Source of the DNA: Cellulomonas telluris | GTDB lineage: Bacteria > Actinomycetota > Actinomycetes > Actinomycetales > Cellulomonadaceae | Direction of reading: 5' to 3' | Assembly (NCBI RefSeq): GCF_004886325.1 | Contig: NZ_QXFN01000002.1 | Coordinates: forward strand, 682,001-746,000 | DNA length: 64,000 nt | Shown: in pieces, positions 30,620 to 39,074 of the stretch | How the letters are laid out: every line of letters starts with the position of its first letter | How positions within the stretch are numbered: the stretch's first letter is position 1 | The notes under the pieces: model-generated | The model's input: the letters and a program-made list of their open reading frames with translations, nothing else | Told to the model about the DNA's origin: nothing | Database searches by the model: none | Translations under genes and position numbers: made by a program

Positions 30620-32599
30620 TCAGCCGGTCAGGCCGAGCGCGTCGCGGACGTCGTCGGCGAGCACGCGCAGGCGCTCCCGGGCCTGGCGGTGGGCCGCGTC
30701 GAGCTCGTGCCGGTCGGCGTCGGGTCCGACGGGGACGACGACCTCCAGGTACGACTTCACCTTCGGCTCCGTGCCCGACGGCCGGACGACGACGCGCGTG
30801 CCGTCCGCGGTGAGCAGGCGCAGGCCGTCGGTCGGCGGCAGGCCGTCGCGGTCGGCGTCGGTGCCCGCCGCGAGGTCGACGACCTCGACGACGTCCGCGC
30901 CGGCGAGTGCGGCCGGCGGCTGCGCGCGCAGTCGGTCCATCGTCGCGCCGATCCGGGACAGGTCCGCGAAGCGGGCGCTGACCTGCCCGCTCACGTGCAG
31001 GCCGTGCGCGCGGGCCAGGTCGTCGAGCGCGTCGACGAGCGTGCGTCCCTCGGCGGCCAGGCGCGCGGCCAGGTCGAGCACCCGCACCGCGGCGGAGATG
31101 CCGTCCTTGTCCCGCACGTGCGCGGGGTCGACGCAGTAGCCGAGGGCCTCCTCGTAGCCGTACACGAGGCCGTCCACGCGGGACAGCCACTTGAACCCGG
31201 TAAGCGTCGGCGCGAAGCGCAGGCCCGCGGCGGCGGCCACCGACGCGAGCAGGCGGGAGGACACGATCGAGCACGCGAGCGTGGGGGGCGGCGTGCCGTC
31301 GGTGACCGCGGCCGTGCCGCCGGCGGTGACGCGGGCGGCGGCGTCGGCGCCCAGCAGCGCCCCGACCTCGTCGCCGTGCAGCATGCGCCACCCGTCGGCC
31401 TGCGGCGTCTGCGGGGCGCCCGCCACGCGCGAGCGGACGTCGACGACCGCGACCGCGCACCGGTCGGCGTCGGGGTCGAGCGCGATGACGACGTCGGCCC
31501 GCTGCGCGCCCGCGTGGGCGAGGGCGAGGTCGATGGCGCCCGGCTCCTCGGGGTTCGGGAACGCGACCGTGGGGAACTCGGGGTCCGGGTCCGCCTGCTC
31601 CGGGACGACGGTGACGTCGGTGAAGCCGGCGCGCGCGAGCACCCCGCGCGCCACGGCGCCGCCGACACCGTGCAGGGGCGTGAGCACGACCCGCAGGTTC
31701 GCCCGGGACCGGGCCACGGCGGGGTCGTCCGCCGCGGGCACGACGGCGGCCGCGTCCCGGCTGTACGCCTCGACGACCTCCTCGCCGAGCACCGTCCAGC
31801 CCGCCTCGGCGCGGGGGACCGACGCGACGGACGGCACGCGGGCGATCTCGGCCGCGATGGCGGCGTCGGCCGGTGGCACGATCTGGGCGCCCTGGCCGGC
31901 GTCGGTCACGACGCGCCCGCCCAGGTAGACCTTGTAGCCGTTGTCCCGCGGCGGGTTGTGGGACGCCGTCACCATGACGCCGGCGTCGGCGTCGTAGCGG
32001 CGCACCGCGGACGCGAGCACGGGCGTCGGCAGCGGACGGGGCAGCAGCAGCACCTCGATGCCGACCGCCGTCATGACCCCGGCGGTGTCGAGCGCGAACC
32101 GCTCCGAGTTGCGTCGCGCGTCGTACCCGACGACGACCCGCGGGGGACGCGCGTCCCCCTCGAGCTCGCCGAGCAGGTGCGCCGCGAGGCCGGCGGCCGC
32201 CCGGATCACCACGGCGCGGTTCATGCGGTGCGGTCCGCCCGCGAGCTCGCCGCGCAGCCCGGCGGTGCCGAACTGCAGCAGGCCCGAGAACCGCTCGGCG
32301 AGGTCCTCGCGCGCCCGGGCGGAGGCCTCGCGCGCCTGGTGCTCCTCGGGTGCGACGGGCTCGTCCTCGCGGGGCGGCCACGAGTCGACCGGGTGCTCGC
32401 GGGCCGTGCGCAGCAGGTCCGTCAGCTCCTGCGCCGTCTCCGGGTCGGGGTCGTCGGCGACCCACGCCTCGACCCGGTGCTGCAGGTCCGCCCAGCGGTC
32501 CCCGCGGTCCGCGTCCGCGGCCGGGTGCGCCGCGCCCCGCGGCGCGTGCTCGGGCGCGCCACCGGCGCGGACGTCCTCACGCTCGTTCTCGGCACTCAC
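30620..32599 (-). CDS. Phosphohexomutase, PGM2/phosphopentomutase-type
   Basis: 659 residues. It has LQFGTAGLRGELAGGPHRMN, the phosphoserine loop VMVTASHNPPRDNGYKVYLGG, the metal loop ALDPDADR, the sugar loop YGYEEALGYCVDPAHVRDKDG and the phosphate loop VRPSGTEPK. The FGTAGLRG and GYEEALGYC forms place it with PmmB and eukaryotic PGM2, the latter known to act on ribose and deoxyribose-1-phosphate. Next to punA, and with no DeoB in the window, it probably converts (deoxy)ribose-1-phosphate to the 5-phosphate used by DeoC. GTG start, leaderless; an acidic N-terminal extension of about 35 residues. Confidence 0.88.
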   Translation of the reverse strand: MSAENEREDVRAGGAPEHAPRGAAHPAADADRGDRWADLQHRVEAWVADDPDPETAQELTDLLRTAREHPVDSWPPREDEPVAPEEHQAREASARAREDLAERFSGLLQFGTAGLRGELAGGPHRMNRAVVIRAAAGLAAHLLGELEGDARPPRVVVGYDARRNSERFALDTAGVMTAVGIEVLLLPRPLPTPVLASAVRRYDADAGVMVTASHNPPRDNGYKVYLGGRVVTDAGQGAQIVPPADAAIAAEIARVPSVASVPRAEAGWTVLGEEVVEAYSRDAAAVVPAADDPAVARSRANLRVVLTPLHGVGGAVARGVLARAGFTDVTVVPEQADPDPEFPTVAFPNPEEPGAIDLALAHAGAQRADVVIALDPDADRCAVAVVDVRSRVAGAPQTPQADGWRMLHGDEVGALLGADAAARVTAGGTAAVTDGTPPPTLACSIVSSRLLASVAAAAGLRFAPTLTGFKWLSRVDGLVYGYEEALGYCVDPAHVRDKDGISAAVRVLDLAARLAAEGRTLVDALDDLARAHGLHVSGQVSARFADLSRIGATMDRLRAQPPAALAGADVVEVVDLAAGTDADRDGLPPTDGLRLLTADGTRVVVRPSGTEPKVKSYLEVVVPVGPDADRHELDAAHRQARERLRVLADDVRDALGLTG

Positions 32600-32605
32600 C
32601 CGTCC

Positions 32606-32611
32606 AACGTA
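32606..32611 (-). promoter_or_regulatory. Candidate -10 of the leaderless phosphohexomutase transcript
   Basis: TACGTT on the minus strand, 6 nt before the GTG at 32599. Confidence 0.5.
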
Positions 32612-32659
32612 CTGGCCCGTACGGGCCCGAGACGCGGGACGCGGCGTTCGGGCCCGCGG

Positions 32660-33547
32660 TCAGAGGCGCCGGACGACGTCCGCCAGCAGCGCGCTGATGC
32701 GCGGGCCCGCCGCACGGCCCGCCTCGAGGACCTCCTCGTGCGCGAGCGGCTCCGGGCTGATGCCCGCTGCGAGGTTCGTCACCAGGGAGATCCCCAGCAC
32801 CTCGAGGCCCGCGTGCCGCGCGGCGATCGCCTCGAGCGTCGTCGACATCCCGACCAGGTCGCCACCCAGCCGCCCGGCCATCGTCACCTCCGCGGGCGTC
32901 TCGTAGTGCGGCCCGGGGAACTGCACGTACACGCCCTCGTCCAGGGTCGGGTCGACCTCGCGCGCCACGGCCCGCAGGCGCGCGGAGTACAGGTCGGTGA
33001 GGTCGACGAACGTCGCGCCCTCCAGCGGGGACGTCGCGGTCAGGTTGATGTGGTCGCTGATGAGGACGGGCGTGCCCGGCCCCCACGCGAGGTTCAGCCC
33101 GCCGCAGCCGTTGGTCAGCACGACCGTGGACGCGCCGGCCGCCGCGGCCGTCCGCACGCCGTGCACGACGCGCCGCACGCCCCGGCCCTCGTACAGGTGG
33201 GTGCGCGAGCCGAGCACGAGCGCGTACCGGTCCCCGCGGCCGTCCGCGCCGGCGATGCGCACCGAGCGGAGCGTGCCGACGTGGCCGACGACCGCCGGGG
33301 CGGAGAACCCCGGCACCTCGTGGCTCGGCAGCTCCGCCACCGTCTCGCCCAGCAGGTCCGCGGCGCCGCCCCAGCCCGAGCCGAGCACGAGCGCCACGTC
33401 GTGGCGGCCGATGCCCGTGCGCTCGGCGATCACCGCGGCGGCGCGACGCGCGACCTCGAACGGGTCGGTGGCGGGGTCGTCGAGGTCCGGCACGGCGACG
33501 CCGTCGGCGGGGTACGGGTCGGTCAGGTCGCGGGCGGCGTCGGTCAT
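32660..33547 (-). CDS. punA: Purine nucleoside phosphorylase
   Basis: 295 residues of the trimeric PNP family. [16 protein letters not shown] holds the phosphate-binding Ser, GRTHLYEG appears as [10 protein letters not shown], and [16 protein letters not shown] plus [16 protein letters not shown] form the purine and ribose pockets with the conserved Asn near the C-terminal third. It cleaves inosine, guanosine and the deoxy forms to base plus (deoxy)ribose-1-phosphate, feeding the mutase encoded 60 bp downstream. Confidence 0.93.
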   Translation of the reverse strand: MTDAARDLTDPYPADGVAVPDLDDPATDPFEVARRAAAVIAERTGIGRHDVALVLGSGWGGAADLLGETVAELPSHEVPGFSAPAVVGHVGTLRSVRIAGADGRGDRYALVLGSRTHLYEGRGVRRVVHGVRTAAAAGASTVVLTNGCGGLNLAWGPGTPVLISDHINLTATSPLEGATFVDLTDLYSARLRAVAREVDPTLDEGVYVQFPGPHYETPAEVTMAGRLGGDLVGMSTTLEAIAARHAGLEVLGISLVTNLAAGISPEPLAHEEVLEAGRAAGPRISALLADVVRRL

Positions 33548-33553
33548 GGCCCC

Positions 33554-33559
33554 AGGCTA
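33554..33559 (-). promoter_or_regulatory. punA: Candidate -10 of a leaderless punA transcript
   Basis: TAGCCT on the minus strand, 6 nt before the ATG at 33547. Confidence 0.5.
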
Positions 33560-33608
33560 GCCGCGGCCGCGCAGGTCCCGTCCGGTCGGCGGGCGCCGCG
33601 CGGTCGGG

Positions 33609-33614
33609 CAGGAT
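33609..33614 (+). promoter_or_regulatory. Candidate -10 of the leaderless upstream ORF before lpdA
   Basis: CAGGAT ends 6 nt before the GTG at 33621, so this upstream ORF seems to be read from the very 5' end of its message, unlike copy A, which has a ribosome site. Confidence 0.4.
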
Positions 33615-33620
33615 GGGGGC

Positions 33621-33680
33621 GTGATCCTCCCGCACACGACCGCTCACCGCGCTCACGACCGCGCGGGGGCCCCGGAATGA
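33621..33680 (+). CDS. 19-residue upstream ORF with conserved AHDRAGAP tail (copy B)
   Basis: MILPHTTAHRAHDRAGAPE. It is the same length as the ORF at 25812-25871 and shares Pro4, His5 and the block AHDRAGAP at residues 11-18. Its TGA overlaps the ATG of the quinone reductase gene. Two equal-length, coupled ORFs with the same tail in unrelated settings argue against chance. Confidence 0.55.
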   Translation: MILPHTTAHRAHDRAGAPE

Positions 33681-33683
33681 GCA
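33649..33683 (+). repeat. 35-bp repeat over a start codon (copy B)
   Basis: Partner of 25840-25874, differing at two positions. One is synonymous in the upstream ORF (GAT/GAC) and one changes the last residue (Ala/Glu). Confidence 0.6.
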
Positions 33684-35218
33684 GCCAGGACCCCGCCGCG
33701 TCCGCCACCCCCGCCCAGCCCGCCGTGCCCGCCACGGTCGCCGCGTCGACCGTCCGGCCTGCTGCGGACGCCCCGCCCGCCGGCCGCGTCGTCGTCGTCG
33801 GCGGCGGCCCCGGCGGCTACGAGGCGGCCCTCGTCGCCCGGCGCCTCGGCGCGCACGTGACGGTCGTCGAGCGCAACGGGCTGGGCGGCTCGGCCGTGCT
33901 CACGGACGTCGTGCCGTCGAAGACGCTGATCGCCACGGCCGAGTGGATGACCATCGCCGACCGCGCACCCGAGCTGGGCATCCGCCTCGACACGCTCGCC
34001 GCCGGCCTCGCGCCGGCGGAGGGCGGCACCGGCTCCGCCGTCCGCGACGTGCTGCACCACCGCATCGACCTCGACGCGGTGAACCTGCGCGTCAAGGCCC
34101 TCGCCGCGGCGCAGTCCGCCGACATCCGCACCCGGCTCGAGCGCGAGGGCGTCGACGTGATCGCCGGCACGGCGCGCCTGCTCGACCCCGAGCGCGTCGC
34201 CGTCCGCACCCACGAGGGGCGCGAGCACACGCTCGACGCCGACGTCGTCCTCGTCGCCACGGGCGCCACGCCGCGCGTGCTGCCCGACGCGCGCCCCGAC
34301 GGCGAGCGCATCCTCACGTGGACGCAGATGTACAACCTGACGTCGCTGCCGGAGCGGCTGATCGTCGTCGGCTCCGGCGTCACGGGCGCCGAGTTCGCCG
34401 GCGCGTACACGTCGCTCGGCGCGGACGTCGTCCTCGTCTCCAGCCGCGACCGCGTGCTCCCGGGCGAGGACCAGGACGCCGCCGAGCTCATCGAGCGGGT
34501 CTTCACGCAGCGCGGCATGACGGTCATGTCCCGCTCGCGCGCGTCCTCCGCGCGCCGCACCGCCGACGGCGTCGTCGTGACGCTCGAGGACGGGCGCGAG
34601 GTGGAGGGGTCGCACGTGCTGTTCGCGGTCGGCGCGGTGCCGACGACGCGTGACCTCGGCCTCGAGGAGGCGGGGGTGCGCCTGACGCCCTCCGGGCACG
34701 TCGAGGTGGACAAGGTCTCGCGGACGAACGTGCGCGGCGTCTACGCCGCCGGCGACTGCACCGGGGTGCTGCCGCTCGCCTCCGTCGCGGCGACGCAGGG
34801 GCGCATCGCGATGTCGCACGCGCTCGGCGACGCCGTGCGGCCGCTGTCGCTGCGGGGCATCTCCGCGAACATCTTCACCGCCCCGGAGATCGCGACCGTG
34901 GGGCTGTCCGAGAGCCGCCTGCGCGAGCGCGGCGTGCAGTACCAGGTGAGCATGCTGCCGCTCGCGCGCAACCCGCGCGCCAAGATGCTCGGCGTCCGGG
35001 ACGGGTTCGTGAAGATCTTCGCGCACGCCGGGACGGGCACCGTGCTGGGGGCGGTCGTGGTCGGGCCGCGCGCGAGCGAGTCGATCTTCCCGCTGACCCT
35101 CGCGGTCACCCACCGGCTGACGGCGGACCAGATCGCCGACGCGTCGACCGTCTACCCGTCGATGTCGGGGACGATCGGCGAGGTCGCGCGGATCATGCAC
35201 CACCGCACGGAGGACTGA
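33677..35218 (+). CDS. lpdA: LpdA-type NAD(P)H-quinone dehydrogenase (flavoprotein disulfide reductase family)
   Basis: 513 residues. The FAD motif VVVVGGGPGGYEAALVARRLG and the NAD(P) motif LIVVGSGVTGAEFAGAYTSLG are intact, and the dimer domain ends the protein. Where lipoamide dehydrogenases have the redox Cys pair, this one has GLGGSAVLTDVVPSKTL with no Cys, as in M. tuberculosis LpdA (Rv3303c), which reduces quinones rather than lipoamide. A 35-residue Ala/Pro/Thr tail precedes the FAD domain. It is translationally coupled to a 19-codon upstream ORF. Confidence 0.88.
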   Translation: MSSQDPAASATPAQPAVPATVAASTVRPAADAPPAGRVVVVGGGPGGYEAALVARRLGAHVTVVERNGLGGSAVLTDVVPSKTLIATAEWMTIADRAPELGIRLDTLAAGLAPAEGGTGSAVRDVLHHRIDLDAVNLRVKALAAAQSADIRTRLEREGVDVIAGTARLLDPERVAVRTHEGREHTLDADVVLVATGATPRVLPDARPDGERILTWTQMYNLTSLPERLIVVGSGVTGAEFAGAYTSLGADVVLVSSRDRVLPGEDQDAAELIERVFTQRGMTVMSRSRASSARRTADGVVVTLEDGREVEGSHVLFAVGAVPTTRDLGLEEAGVRLTPSGHVEVDKVSRTNVRGVYAAGDCTGVLPLASVAATQGRIAMSHALGDAVRPLSLRGISANIFTAPEIATVGLSESRLRERGVQYQVSMLPLARNPRAKMLGVRDGFVKIFAHAGTGTVLGAVVVGPRASESIFPLTLAVTHRLTADQIADASTVYPSMSGTIGEVARIMHHRTED

Positions 35219-35225
35219 GCGGCTC

Positions 35226-35750
35226 TCAGGCCTCGTCCGTGGCCGGGTGCTCGACGCGTGCGCGCAGCCCCGGCCACGCGTCCGCGAACGCCGGGAGCAG
35301 CGGGCGCTCGGTGACGTCGTCGAGCGCGACCCACGCGACCTCGAGGCTCTCCGCGTCGGTCACGGCCGGCTCGAACGGCACGAGGGTCTCCGCGAGGACG
35401 GTCGTGTAGGACCAGTCGGGGTGCTCGAGCACGTGCGTCCCGAGCACGCGCAGGCCGGCGGCGTCCACGCCCGCCTCCTCGTGGGCCTCGCGCAGGGCGG
35501 CCTGCTCCGGCGTCTCGTCGGCGCCGCGGGCACCGCCGGGCAGGGCCCACGTGCCGCCGGCGTCGCTCCAGGGCGCGCGGTGCTGCAGGACGACGTCGGT
35601 GGCCCGGCCGTCGCGGTCGCGGCGCACCAGCAGCAGGCCGGCGGCGCCGTGCAGCCCCCAGTGCCGGCGGCCGCACCCGCACTCGACCCAGCCGTCGCCC
35701 TCGACGCGGTGCCGGCGCGCGCCCGCCGCGGCGCCCTGGTGCCCGGTCAG
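35226..35750 (-). CDS. NUDIX hydrolase, apparent CTG start
   Basis: 174 residues. The Nudix box [23 protein letters not shown] fits G-x5-E-x7-REU-x-EE-x-GU exactly. Ahead of it is a Cys/His cluster ([12 protein letters not shown]) common in actinobacterial Nudix proteins, so the protein must begin upstream of the only in-frame GTG (within LLLVRRD). The sole reasonable start is a CTG at 35750 that overlaps the accA3 stop (CTGA), in the position where ATGA or GTGA is normal. It probably clears oxidised or unusual nucleotides. It ends 6 bp from the convergent lpdA. Confidence 0.8.
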   Translation of the reverse strand: MTGHQGAAAGARRHRVEGDGWVECGCGRRHWGLHGAAGLLLVRRDRDGRATDVVLQHRAPWSDAGGTWALPGGARGADETPEQAALREAHEEAGVDAAGLRVLGTHVLEHPDWSYTTVLAETLVPFEPAVTDAESLEVAWVALDDVTERPLLPAFADAWPGLRARVEHPATDEA

Positions 35751-37567
35751 CCGACGATCTCGCAGATCGCGGTCCCGGCGCTCACGCTCGCGCCGACACC
35801 TGCCACGAGCTGCTGCACGGTGCCGGCCCGGTGCGCCACGAGGGGCTGCTCCATCTTCATCGCCTCGAGCACCACGACGAGGTCGCCCTCGGCGACCTGC
35901 GCGCCCTCGGCGACCGCGACCTTGACGATCGTGCCCTGCATGGGCGACGCGAGCGTGGTCCCGTTGCCGGCGGAGCGCGTCGCGCGGGCACGTGCCGTGC
36001 GGCGCGGTGCGGCGCCCGGACGGGCCCCGCCGGCGCGACCCGGGCCGGTGCCCGCGCCCCGGCCGAGCCCCAGCGCGGCCGGCAGCACGACCTCCAGGCG
36101 CTTGCCCCCGACCTCGACGACCACGCGCTCGAGCGCGGCCTCGGCGGGCTCGTCCTCGGCGGGGGCCGCGGCGGGGGAGCCGCCCAGGCCCGCGACCGTC
36201 TCGGCGAACTCGGTCTCGATCCAGCGGGTGTGCACCCGGAACGGCTCCGCCGGGTCGGCCGGGACGAACGCGTCGGCCTCGAGCACCGCGCGGTGGAACG
36301 GCACCACCGTCGGGATGCCGGCGACCTCGAGCTCGGCCAGCGCGCGCCGCGCCCGCTCGACGGCCTGCCGCCGGTCGGCGCCGGTGACGATGAGCTTGGC
36401 GATCATCGAGTCGAACATCCCCGACACCGTGTCGCCCTCGACCACGCCGGAGTCGACGCGCACACCGGGACCGGCGGGGAAGCGCAGGCGCGTGATGCGG
36501 CCCGGCGCGGGCAGGAAGCCGGCCGCCGGGTCCTCGCCGTTGAGGCGGAACTCGATCGAGTGCCCGCGCGTGGCGACCTCGGTGTACCCGAGGGGCTCGC
36601 CGGCCGCGATGCGCAGCTGCTCGCGCACCAGGTCGATGCCGGAGATCTCCTCGGTGACCGGGTGCTCGACCTGCAGGCGGGTGTTCACCTCGAGGAACGA
36701 GACGGTGCCGTCCGCGCCGACGAGGAACTCGCAGGTGCCCGCACCGACGTAGCCGGCCTCGCGCAGGATCGCCTGGGACGCGCTGACGAGCGTCGCGCGC
36801 TGCTCGTCGGTGAGGAACGGTGCCGGCGCCTCCTCGACGAGCTTCTGGTGCCGGCGCTGCAGCGAGCAGTCGCGCGTCGAGACGACGACGACCGTGCCGT
36901 ACGCGTCGGCGAGGCACTGCGTCTCCACGTGCCGCGGCCGGTCCAGGTACCGCTCGACGAAGCACTCGCCCCGGCCGAACGCCGCGACCGCCTCGCGCAC
37001 CGCGGACTCGTACATCTCGTCGATCTCGTCGACCGTGCGCGCGACCTTCAGGCCGCGTCCGCCGCCACCGAACGCCGCCTTGATCGCGATCGGCAGGCCG
37101 TGCTCGGCCGCGAACGCGTGGATCTCCGCGACGTCCTCGACGGGGTCCGGGGTGCCGGCGACGAGCGGCGCACCGGCGCGCTGCGCGATGTGGCGCGCGC
37201 TGACCTTGTCGCCGAGCTGCTCGATGGCCGACGGCGGCGGGCCCACCCAGACCAGGCCGGCGGCGGCGACGGCGCGGGCGAAGTCGGCGTTCTCGGAGAG
37301 GAACCCGTAGCCGGGGTGCACGGCGTCGGCGCCGGACCGGCGGGCCACGTCCAGGAGCTTCGCGATGTCAAGGTACGTCTCGGCGGCGCGGGCGCCGTCG
37401 AGCGCGTACGCCTCGTCGGCGACGCGCACGTGCAGCGCCTCCCGGTCCGTGTCGGAGTACACGGCCACGGACGCGAGGCCGGCGTCCCGGCACGCGCGGG
37501 CGACGCGGACCGCGATCTCGCCACGGTTGGCGATGAGCACCTTGCGCAGGGGGGTCGAGTCGGGCAC
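35747..37567 (-). CDS. accA3: Acyl-CoA carboxylase alpha subunit (biotin carboxylase + biotin carrier)
   Basis: 606 residues. The biotin carboxylase part runs to about residue 450, with [20 protein letters not shown], the ATP-grasp loop [11 protein letters not shown] and [22 protein letters not shown]. The biotinyl domain at the end has [17 protein letters not shown], with the modified Lys. It carboxylates biotin for AccD-type partners such as the accD5 product encoded 5 kb away. The Ala/Arg-rich linker between domains is long. GTG start; Rv3285-like. Confidence 0.94.
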   Translation of the reverse strand: MPDSTPLRKVLIANRGEIAVRVARACRDAGLASVAVYSDTDREALHVRVADEAYALDGARAAETYLDIAKLLDVARRSGADAVHPGYGFLSENADFARAVAAAGLVWVGPPPSAIEQLGDKVSARHIAQRAGAPLVAGTPDPVEDVAEIHAFAAEHGLPIAIKAAFGGGGRGLKVARTVDEIDEMYESAVREAVAAFGRGECFVERYLDRPRHVETQCLADAYGTVVVVSTRDCSLQRRHQKLVEEAPAPFLTDEQRATLVSASQAILREAGYVGAGTCEFLVGADGTVSFLEVNTRLQVEHPVTEEISGIDLVREQLRIAAGEPLGYTEVATRGHSIEFRLNGEDPAAGFLPAPGRITRLRFPAGPGVRVDSGVVEGDTVSGMFDSMIAKLIVTGADRRQAVERARRALAELEVAGIPTVVPFHRAVLEADAFVPADPAEPFRVHTRWIETEFAETVAGLGGSPAAAPAEDEPAEAALERVVVEVGGKRLEVVLPAALGLGRGAGTGPGRAGGARPGAAPRRTARARATRSAGNGTTLASPMQGTIVKVAVAEGAQVAEGDLVVVLEAMKMEQPLVAHRAGTVQQLVAGVGASVSAGTAICEIVG

Positions 37568-37572
37568 GGCTC

Positions 37573-37578
37573 ACCGTA
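37573..37578 (-). promoter_or_regulatory. accA3: Candidate -10 close to the accA3 start
   Basis: TACGGT on the minus strand, 5 nt before the GTG; a leaderless or nearly leaderless message. Confidence 0.4.
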
Positions 37579-37715
37579 GCGCGGCGCTCCCGCGACGCCG
37601 GGGCCGGGTCCGCCGGGTGCCGCGAAGATTGGGGAAGGGACCAAGGGCCTTCGGGTGCACCTTGTAGGAACTCACCAGGGCGCCGCGACGTCGCGCGGGT
37701 CCTGCGCGGGTCGTC

Positions 37716-37734
37716 GTTGTCCGGGTCGGACAAC
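37716..37734. promoter_or_regulatory. 19-bp palindrome between maf and accA3
   Basis: GTTGTCCG-GGT-CGGACAAC, with perfect 8-bp arms. It lies about 150 bp above accA3 and 9 bp past maf (both minus). It looks like a TetR-type operator, such as a fatty-acid regulator site, or it may simply end maf transcription. Confidence 0.45.
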
Positions 37735-37742
37735 GGCGCCGG

Positions 37743-38423
37743 TCAGCGCCGCCAGAGGTCGGTGACGCGCAGGCCGATCTCGCCGAGCAGCTCGCGCAGC
37801 AGCGGCAGGCTGACGCCCACCACCGCGTGGTGGTCGCCCTCGATGCGCTCGACGAACGGGCCGCCGAGGCCGTCGACCGTGAACGCGCCCGCGACGGCCA
37901 GCGGCTCGCCCGTCGCGACGTACGCCGCGACCTCCTCGTCGGACACGTCGGCGAAGTGCACGACCGTCGACGCCGTCGCGCCGAGCGTCCCGCCGGTGCC
38001 GGGGCCGTCGCTGCCCGAGGGCCGGTCGTCGACGAGCCAGTGGCCGGTGTGCAGCACGCCCGACCGGCCGCGCATGGCCCGCCACCGGGCGACGGCGTCG
38101 TCCGCGTCGGCCGGCTTGCCGAGGATCTCGCCGTCGAGCTCGAGCATCGAGTCGCAGCCGAGGAGCACGAGGTCGTCCTCGCCGTCCCAGCCGGCGACGT
38201 CGAACGTCTCGTCGGAGGCCAGCCGCCGCGCGACGTCCTCGACCTTCGCCTGCGCGAGGACGAGCACCGCGTCCGCCGGGTCGAGGTCGCCGAAGCGCTC
38301 GCGGGCGGCGGCGAGCGTCGCGTCCTCGTCGACGCCGGAGACCGCCACGAGCGGGTCGAACCCGGCGGCGGTGAGGGTGGCCCGGCGGGCGGGGGAGGCG
38401 GAGGCGAGCAGCAGACGAGTCAC
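37743..38423 (-). CDS. maf: Maf-family nucleotide pyrophosphatase
   Basis: 226 residues beginning [22 protein letters not shown], the Maf signature (SxSPRR form). The catalytic region is [20 protein letters not shown] and the C-terminal half has [36 protein letters not shown]. The family hydrolyses dTTP/UTP or modified nucleotides to monophosphates, a house-cleaning role. In M. tuberculosis the orthologue (Rv3282) also sits between accD5 and accA3. GTG start, leaderless. Confidence 0.92.
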   Translation of the reverse strand: MTRLLLASASPARRATLTAAGFDPLVAVSGVDEDATLAAARERFGDLDPADAVLVLAQAKVEDVARRLASDETFDVAGWDGEDDLVLLGCDSMLELDGEILGKPADADDAVARWRAMRGRSGVLHTGHWLVDDRPSGSDGPGTGGTLGATASTVVHFADVSDEEVAAYVATGEPLAVAGAFTVDGLGGPFVERIEGDHHAVVGVSLPLLRELLGEIGLRVTDLWRR

Positions 38424-38430
38424 GTCGCCG

Positions 38431-38436
38431 ACCCTA
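38431..38436 (-). promoter_or_regulatory. maf: Candidate -10 of a leaderless maf transcript
   Basis: TAGGGT on the minus strand, 7 nt before the GTG at 38423. Confidence 0.5.
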
Positions 38437-38457
38437 ACGGCCGCCCCGGTCCCCTCC

Positions 38458-38535
38458 CCGCCGAGCGCGCCACTCGTCGGGCGAGCGCACCGGACACGAG
38501 CGGCGCGCTCGGGCGAGGAGTGGCGCGCTCGGCGG
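38458..38535. repeat. Large inverted repeat in the maf/ynfA divergent region
   Basis: 18-bp perfect arms CCGCCGAGCGCGCCACTC (38458-38475) and its complement (38518-38535). The 42-nt centre itself contains GAGCGC/GCGCTC-type pairing. It can extrude as a branched cruciform. The function is unknown; it may be a dispersed intergenic repeat. Confidence 0.7.
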
Positions 38536-38592
38536 AGGGGGTGGGCGGGAGGGGTGGGCGGGAGGGGAGGGGTGGGTGGACGGGGGGAGGGT
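38536..38592 (+). other. G-run tract with quadruplex potential upstream of the YnfA gene
   Basis: 57 bp with eleven runs of three or more G and no C run on this strand, directly after the inverted repeat and 20 bp before the gene. It is composition-driven G-quadruplex potential on the coding strand. Confidence 0.6.
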
Positions 38593-38600
38593 GGCGCGGT

Positions 38601-38606
38601 CAGGCT
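38601..38606 (+). promoter_or_regulatory. Candidate -10 of a leaderless ynfA-type transcript
   Basis: CAGGCT ends 6 nt before the ATG at 38613. A weaker match to TANNNT, but at the spacing seen for other genes here. Confidence 0.3.
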
Positions 38607-38612
38607 CGCGCC

Positions 38613-38948
38613 ATGACGCTCACCCGGTCCCTCGTCCTGTTCGCCGTCGCCGCGCTGTGCGAGATCGGCGGCGCCTGGCTCGTGTGGCAGGGCGTGCGCG
38701 AGCACCGCGGGTGGGTGTGGATCGGCGCCGGCGTGCTGGCGCTCGGGCTGTACGGGTTCGTCGCGACGCTGCAGCCGGACGCGCACTTCGGGCGGATCCT
38801 GGCCGCGTACGGCGGCGTGTTCGTCGCCGGCTCGCTGGCCTGGGGCATGGTCGTCGACGGGTACCGGCCGGACCGGTGGGACGTCGCGGGGGCCCTCGTG
38901 TGCCTCGTCGGCGTCGGGCTGATCATGTACGCGCCGCGCCCGGCGTGA
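38613..38948 (+). CDS. YnfA/UPF0060 family small membrane protein
   Basis: 111 residues with four membrane helices. [59 protein letters not shown] and [27 protein letters not shown] match the UPF0060 family nearly throughout. Members resemble small multidrug resistance proteins but have no settled substrate. The stop codon is the first base triplet of a palindromic terminator. Confidence 0.92.
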   Translation: MTLTRSLVLFAVAALCEIGGAWLVWQGVREHRGWVWIGAGVLALGLYGFVATLQPDAHFGRILAAYGGVFVAGSLAWGMVVDGYRPDRWDVAGALVCLVGVGLIMYAPRPA

Positions 38949-38967
38949 TCGGCGGCGCCGCCGATCA
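38946..38967 (+). terminator. 22-bp palindrome at the stop of the YnfA gene
   Basis: A perfect palindrome starting with the TGA stop: TGATCGGC, six central bases, GCCGATCA. It can fold to an 8-bp stem with a 6-nt loop. Confidence 0.55.
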
Positions 38968-39074
38968 GCGCCGGCACCGTCCGACCGGGACGATGGTCTG
39001 CCGCACGCCCAGGTCCGCGTGGCACCATGCAGGTCCCGACCACGTCCGCCGGTGAGCCGCGCAGGAGGACTCCC

